Shown piece by piece: positions 61,213 through 64,000 of a DNA stretch of 64,000 bases. Position 1 is the stretch's first letter; each line of letters starts with the position of its first letter. The notes under the pieces were generated by a model. It saw only the letters and a list, made by a program, of their open reading frames with translations. It was not told the origin of the DNA and did not search any database. The position numbers were made by a program, and so were the translations under genes. Source of the DNA: Rhodeus uyekii (taxonomy: Eukaryota > Chordata > Actinopteri > Cypriniformes > Acheilognathidae); NCBI GenBank assembly GCA_037043235.1, contig JAWRVZ010000056.1, positions 186,001 through 250,000 of the forward strand, in the 5' to 3' direction.

Positions 61213-62862
61213 ACTAGTTATTTACCAAGCAACCAGTTGCTATGTGATTTGCTTTACTGACACTTCGTACAATAAAGCAATCATTTATCATCCTCAAATA
61301 ACAATCTGGCAAATACAGAGGGTATGCCTCAGCAACCAACCACAATTTTATTTATATTTTATCCTTTCCATATTTGAAAGCCCATATTTTAGTCAAGCAC
61401 AAGAGCAATTATTATTATTTATTTATTTTTAATATTTTTTTGGCTGCCTAAACTTTGTGCTGTTTATGCTTGCTTTTGCTCACAGACATTCAATGTAAAG
61501 CTAATGGAAGGGCTGTCGAATTTTAACCTGCCTGCTTCAGTCACTGGGGAGCTGATTCTTACATTAATACAAAGCCGATTAAGTCTCCAGCACTCGCCCC
61601 TCACGTAAAAGACCTTCGTGGATGGCACGCTGATGTGATAGTATTACAGATATATGCTTACTGACCAGACCATTGCTGCCTCTTTCTGTCTCATTCTTTG
61701 TCCTCTGTCAAGGTCAAGCCTGTAGCCTGACACCTCTGCAGATCTTCCCGTCATCCACATGCAGCTGTGGGCCATATTACAGCAACTAACATTACATGCT
61801 GAAGAAAATCTATTTTTATGACAAAATCAAGGTACTAGAATATTAAACACATTATTCAGACGTTACCATAGGGATAGGTCTGGATACATTACTTAAATTG
61901 CAAATAAGTGCATATAGTATATCAGATACTGCAATCACAATTTCTGAAACATTTAGTAAAAGCTAACTCCAAAAGAAGTGAAGAGGACTAGTTATCACAT
62001 GGGACTAGGTTACAAAGTCAAATTACACATATTATACATATATTATGCATGTATATGGTACTTCTTGTATATACTCATTCATTCTTATTATAAGATCCCA
62101 AGGAACTGTGGGCTCTGTGCTATATGACCTATATAATGTCCCAGCCCAGATGACTACAATAGCTAACAATGTTTGAAAGTATTTTAAAATGGCTGCCCGT
62201 GTATTCTTGCCTCTATACACACTGTTTATCAAGGACCTTTTCTGTGAGTCAGGAAAGAGACAACTGTTAAAGTTAAATAGTTAAGGGTGATTTGAGATAC
62301 AAACCACACAAGAAAGCATCTCTTTCTAACCCACACTCACTCACTGGTAGGACCTTCTTTCACAGTTCATTAACCTACTTTCATATGTACATCCATTCAG
62401 AAAAGCAATCTCAGGCAAGATGAGAGAAAGAAAGGCGATTTCTTTTGAAGGCCAGAATTCAGTCTGAAGGTGGGTGATTATGCACTGAGTCGACGTTCAA
62501 ATCTCTCTGCCCCAATGCAGCTGAATTAAATTCTAAAATCAGATGTTTTTATTTGAAACAAGTCAGTGCACTTCTGAAGATAAGAATGGTATTTCTATTT
62601 CTTTATAGTTCACCGCTCATGTGAACAGGAGATTGAGCTTGGATGTGTGAACCTAAGATTTTGCATAAAGTTTTGCAAAAAGTTATCATTCAAAAATGTC
62701 CTAGTTTATGCTATTCTCACAACTGAATCATAGAATGAATTTTGCTAATCAGAAAATAACCCAGCAAACATGGAACATTTTCAGAACGTTTTGAAAAGGT
62801 TCTCTCAGAGTTAACTCCATCCGCGTTCTCCTTATTAGTACTCAGGAGTTTCCAGTAACAAT
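61213..62862. other. AT-rich non-coding sequence
   Basis: No gene or recognised repeat. Short open frames (for example 62032-62232, 62717-62917) carry no known domain. Confidence 0.5.
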
Positions 62863-62870
62863 ACACAGTT

Positions 62871-63500
62871 GACAAGAAATAGCCGTTGTTGACTACTTCA
62901 AATATCTTGGTTCTCATATTGGTTCAGCAGAAAAAGATGTAAAAACCCGAATAGCTCTAGCATGGGTGGCATTCGCGAGACTCAAACCATTCTTAAGAGC
63001 CTCAAGACCAACAATCGAATTCAAGATGTGGCTCTTCAACGCGGCATGCATCTCCATCCTGCTGTATGGATGCGAATCATGGGTTCTCACAGAGCCACTC
63101 AAGAAAAAGCTAGATACATTCGCTAGGACATGCTACCGAATCATACTAGGAATTAGACAAGTGGAAGTCCATATGAAAAATGACGAGTTATACAAGAAAG
63201 TATCGCAGCGGCCAACACGAGATCAAATCAGAGAACGCCAACTAAAGTTCATGGGCCACTGTCTCAGAATGGACAAGGAGGAGCTACCAAACATCTACAT
63301 CCTCTACAAATCGGAGATTGGACAAAATCACAAAGGCAGACCAAAGATGAACTACATGATCAAATTTCGACTTATCTAACAAACGACACTAAAGTTAAAC
63401 TGGATGTCGATCAGATCGCCAGAATGGCCAGAGACAAGAAGGGATGGTTTCAAAGTGTCGTGCCTAAAAAGCGCGCCCGATGATAATGATGATGATGATG
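62871..63500 (+). mobile_element. 5'-truncated LINE with 8-bp target duplication and (GAT)n tail
   Basis: ACACAGTT flanks both sides (62863-62870 and 63501-63508). The element encodes the C-terminal end of a LINE ORF2: 'VVDYFKYLGSHIGSAEKDVK', 'ISILLYGCESWVLTEPL', 'RDQIRERQLKFMGHCLRMD', then after one frameshift 'DQIARMARDKKGWFQSV' and a stop, followed by a (GAT)n tail at 63480-63500. The 'LYGCESW' and 'QRQLRWLGH'-type blocks occur in a group of animal non-LTR elements, and the microsatellite tail recalls the RTE group, but the clade is not settled. Confidence 0.85.
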
Positions 63501-63508
63501 ACACAGTT

Positions 63509-64000
63509 AAATCAAGATTATTACTATGTTTTATGGTTATCACTTGTTGGCTGCATTAACCTGAATTATCCTTAACCTGCTGAAATGCTTCTATAAATAT
63601 ATTTTCTTTCCAACTGCACATTCAACATGATTACAACATGATAGTGAAGTGTCCTCCTTTAATTCCTTTGGAGATTCCATTTTTCTGCATCCTTTACTCA
63701 AGAAGAGGGTTTCCTGTGTTCGTTGTTTGGCTGTTGTCATGTCTGGATTGATGTCTGGGGTTCCCAATCACGTTGGCAGCCAATATGTTGGCAGATGAAT
63801 GGAAAGTCTTGTGGAGGAAGATGGAAGTTTGATGCGGGCTTTACAGCAAAACGTAACTTTGGACACAAGCTAAATGGAAAGAAAATAAACTAAGTGCAAG
63901 CAGGAAAAGTAAGTGAAATGAGAGTAGTTAGATGGCTTGAATGAAATGGTTAACCCATTTTCTGTTGTTTGTCTTCTCACAATCTCCAATTTAATCTGAC
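63509..64000. other. Non-coding sequence at the window end
   Basis: AT-rich, no gene or repeat recognised. Confidence 0.5.

Overview
The window looks like nuclear DNA from a cyprinid-type teleost fish, probably of the carp, goldfish or barbel group. It is AT-rich and gene-poor and holds one spliced vertebrate gene. The surrounding repeats are ones I know from fish: an L2 LINE with an esterase-type ORF1, several Tc1-like transposons, hAT elements, DIRS-like tyrosine-recombinase retroelements whose ends carry a 'ttccctgaagagggaacga' motif, tRNA-like SINEs, and long GATA and poly-C tracts. The species itself is an inference.

The only confident host gene is lrfn5 (SALM5-type synaptic adhesion molecule) on the + strand. 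A 5' UTR acceptor lies at 10646-10647. The first coding exon is 10668-12055, a 5.5 kb phase-2 intron follows, and the last coding exon is 17598-18579. The spliced protein is 789 aa: signal peptide, LRRNT, LRRs, LRRCT, Ig, FnIII, one TM helix and a cytoplasmic tail. Its ectodomain is LRFN5-like, but it ends in ESTV, a PDZ ligand I associate with LRFN1/2/4 and not with mammalian LRFN5.

Layout: 1-3.4 kb has LTR-like and LINE relics; 5.6-6.2 kb a TIR element; 8.4-9.0 kb a DIRS-like relic; 10.6-19.5 kb lrfn5; 20.9-25.8 kb a dispersed repeat pair, a LINE relic, a pogo-like end and a possible promoter plus tiny first exon at 24.35-24.51 kb. A DIRS-like relic with hAT-like DNA, a 42-bp tandem repeat and a 200-bp GATA array occupies 27.6-29.9 kb. 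A nearly full-length L2 LINE with a candidate 8-bp target duplication lies at 31.55-36.49 kb. A Tc1 copy with both ends lies at 38.2-39.9 kb, a 30-C tract at 41.3 kb and a decayed Tc1 at 43.6-44.4 kb. A LINE split by a SINE-like element is at 45.5-47.1 kb. A triple nest (Tc1, then a 736-bp element, then a MITE) is at 48.2-50.2 kb. At 58.8-61.2 kb a DIRS-like element with inverted terminal repeats is split by a non-autonomous hAT, and at 62.9-63.5 kb sits a 5'-truncated LINE with an 8-bp target duplication.

The window therefore reads as a single neuronal gene in a large non-coding landscape, colonised by several generations of transposable elements whose relative order can be read from their nesting. 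I found no CRISPR array, rRNA, intact tRNA or operon. The most unusual items are the lrfn5 tail, the near-intact L2, the DIRS/hAT nest, the triple nest, and the 17-nt 3' tail shared by the L2 and the SINE-like element.
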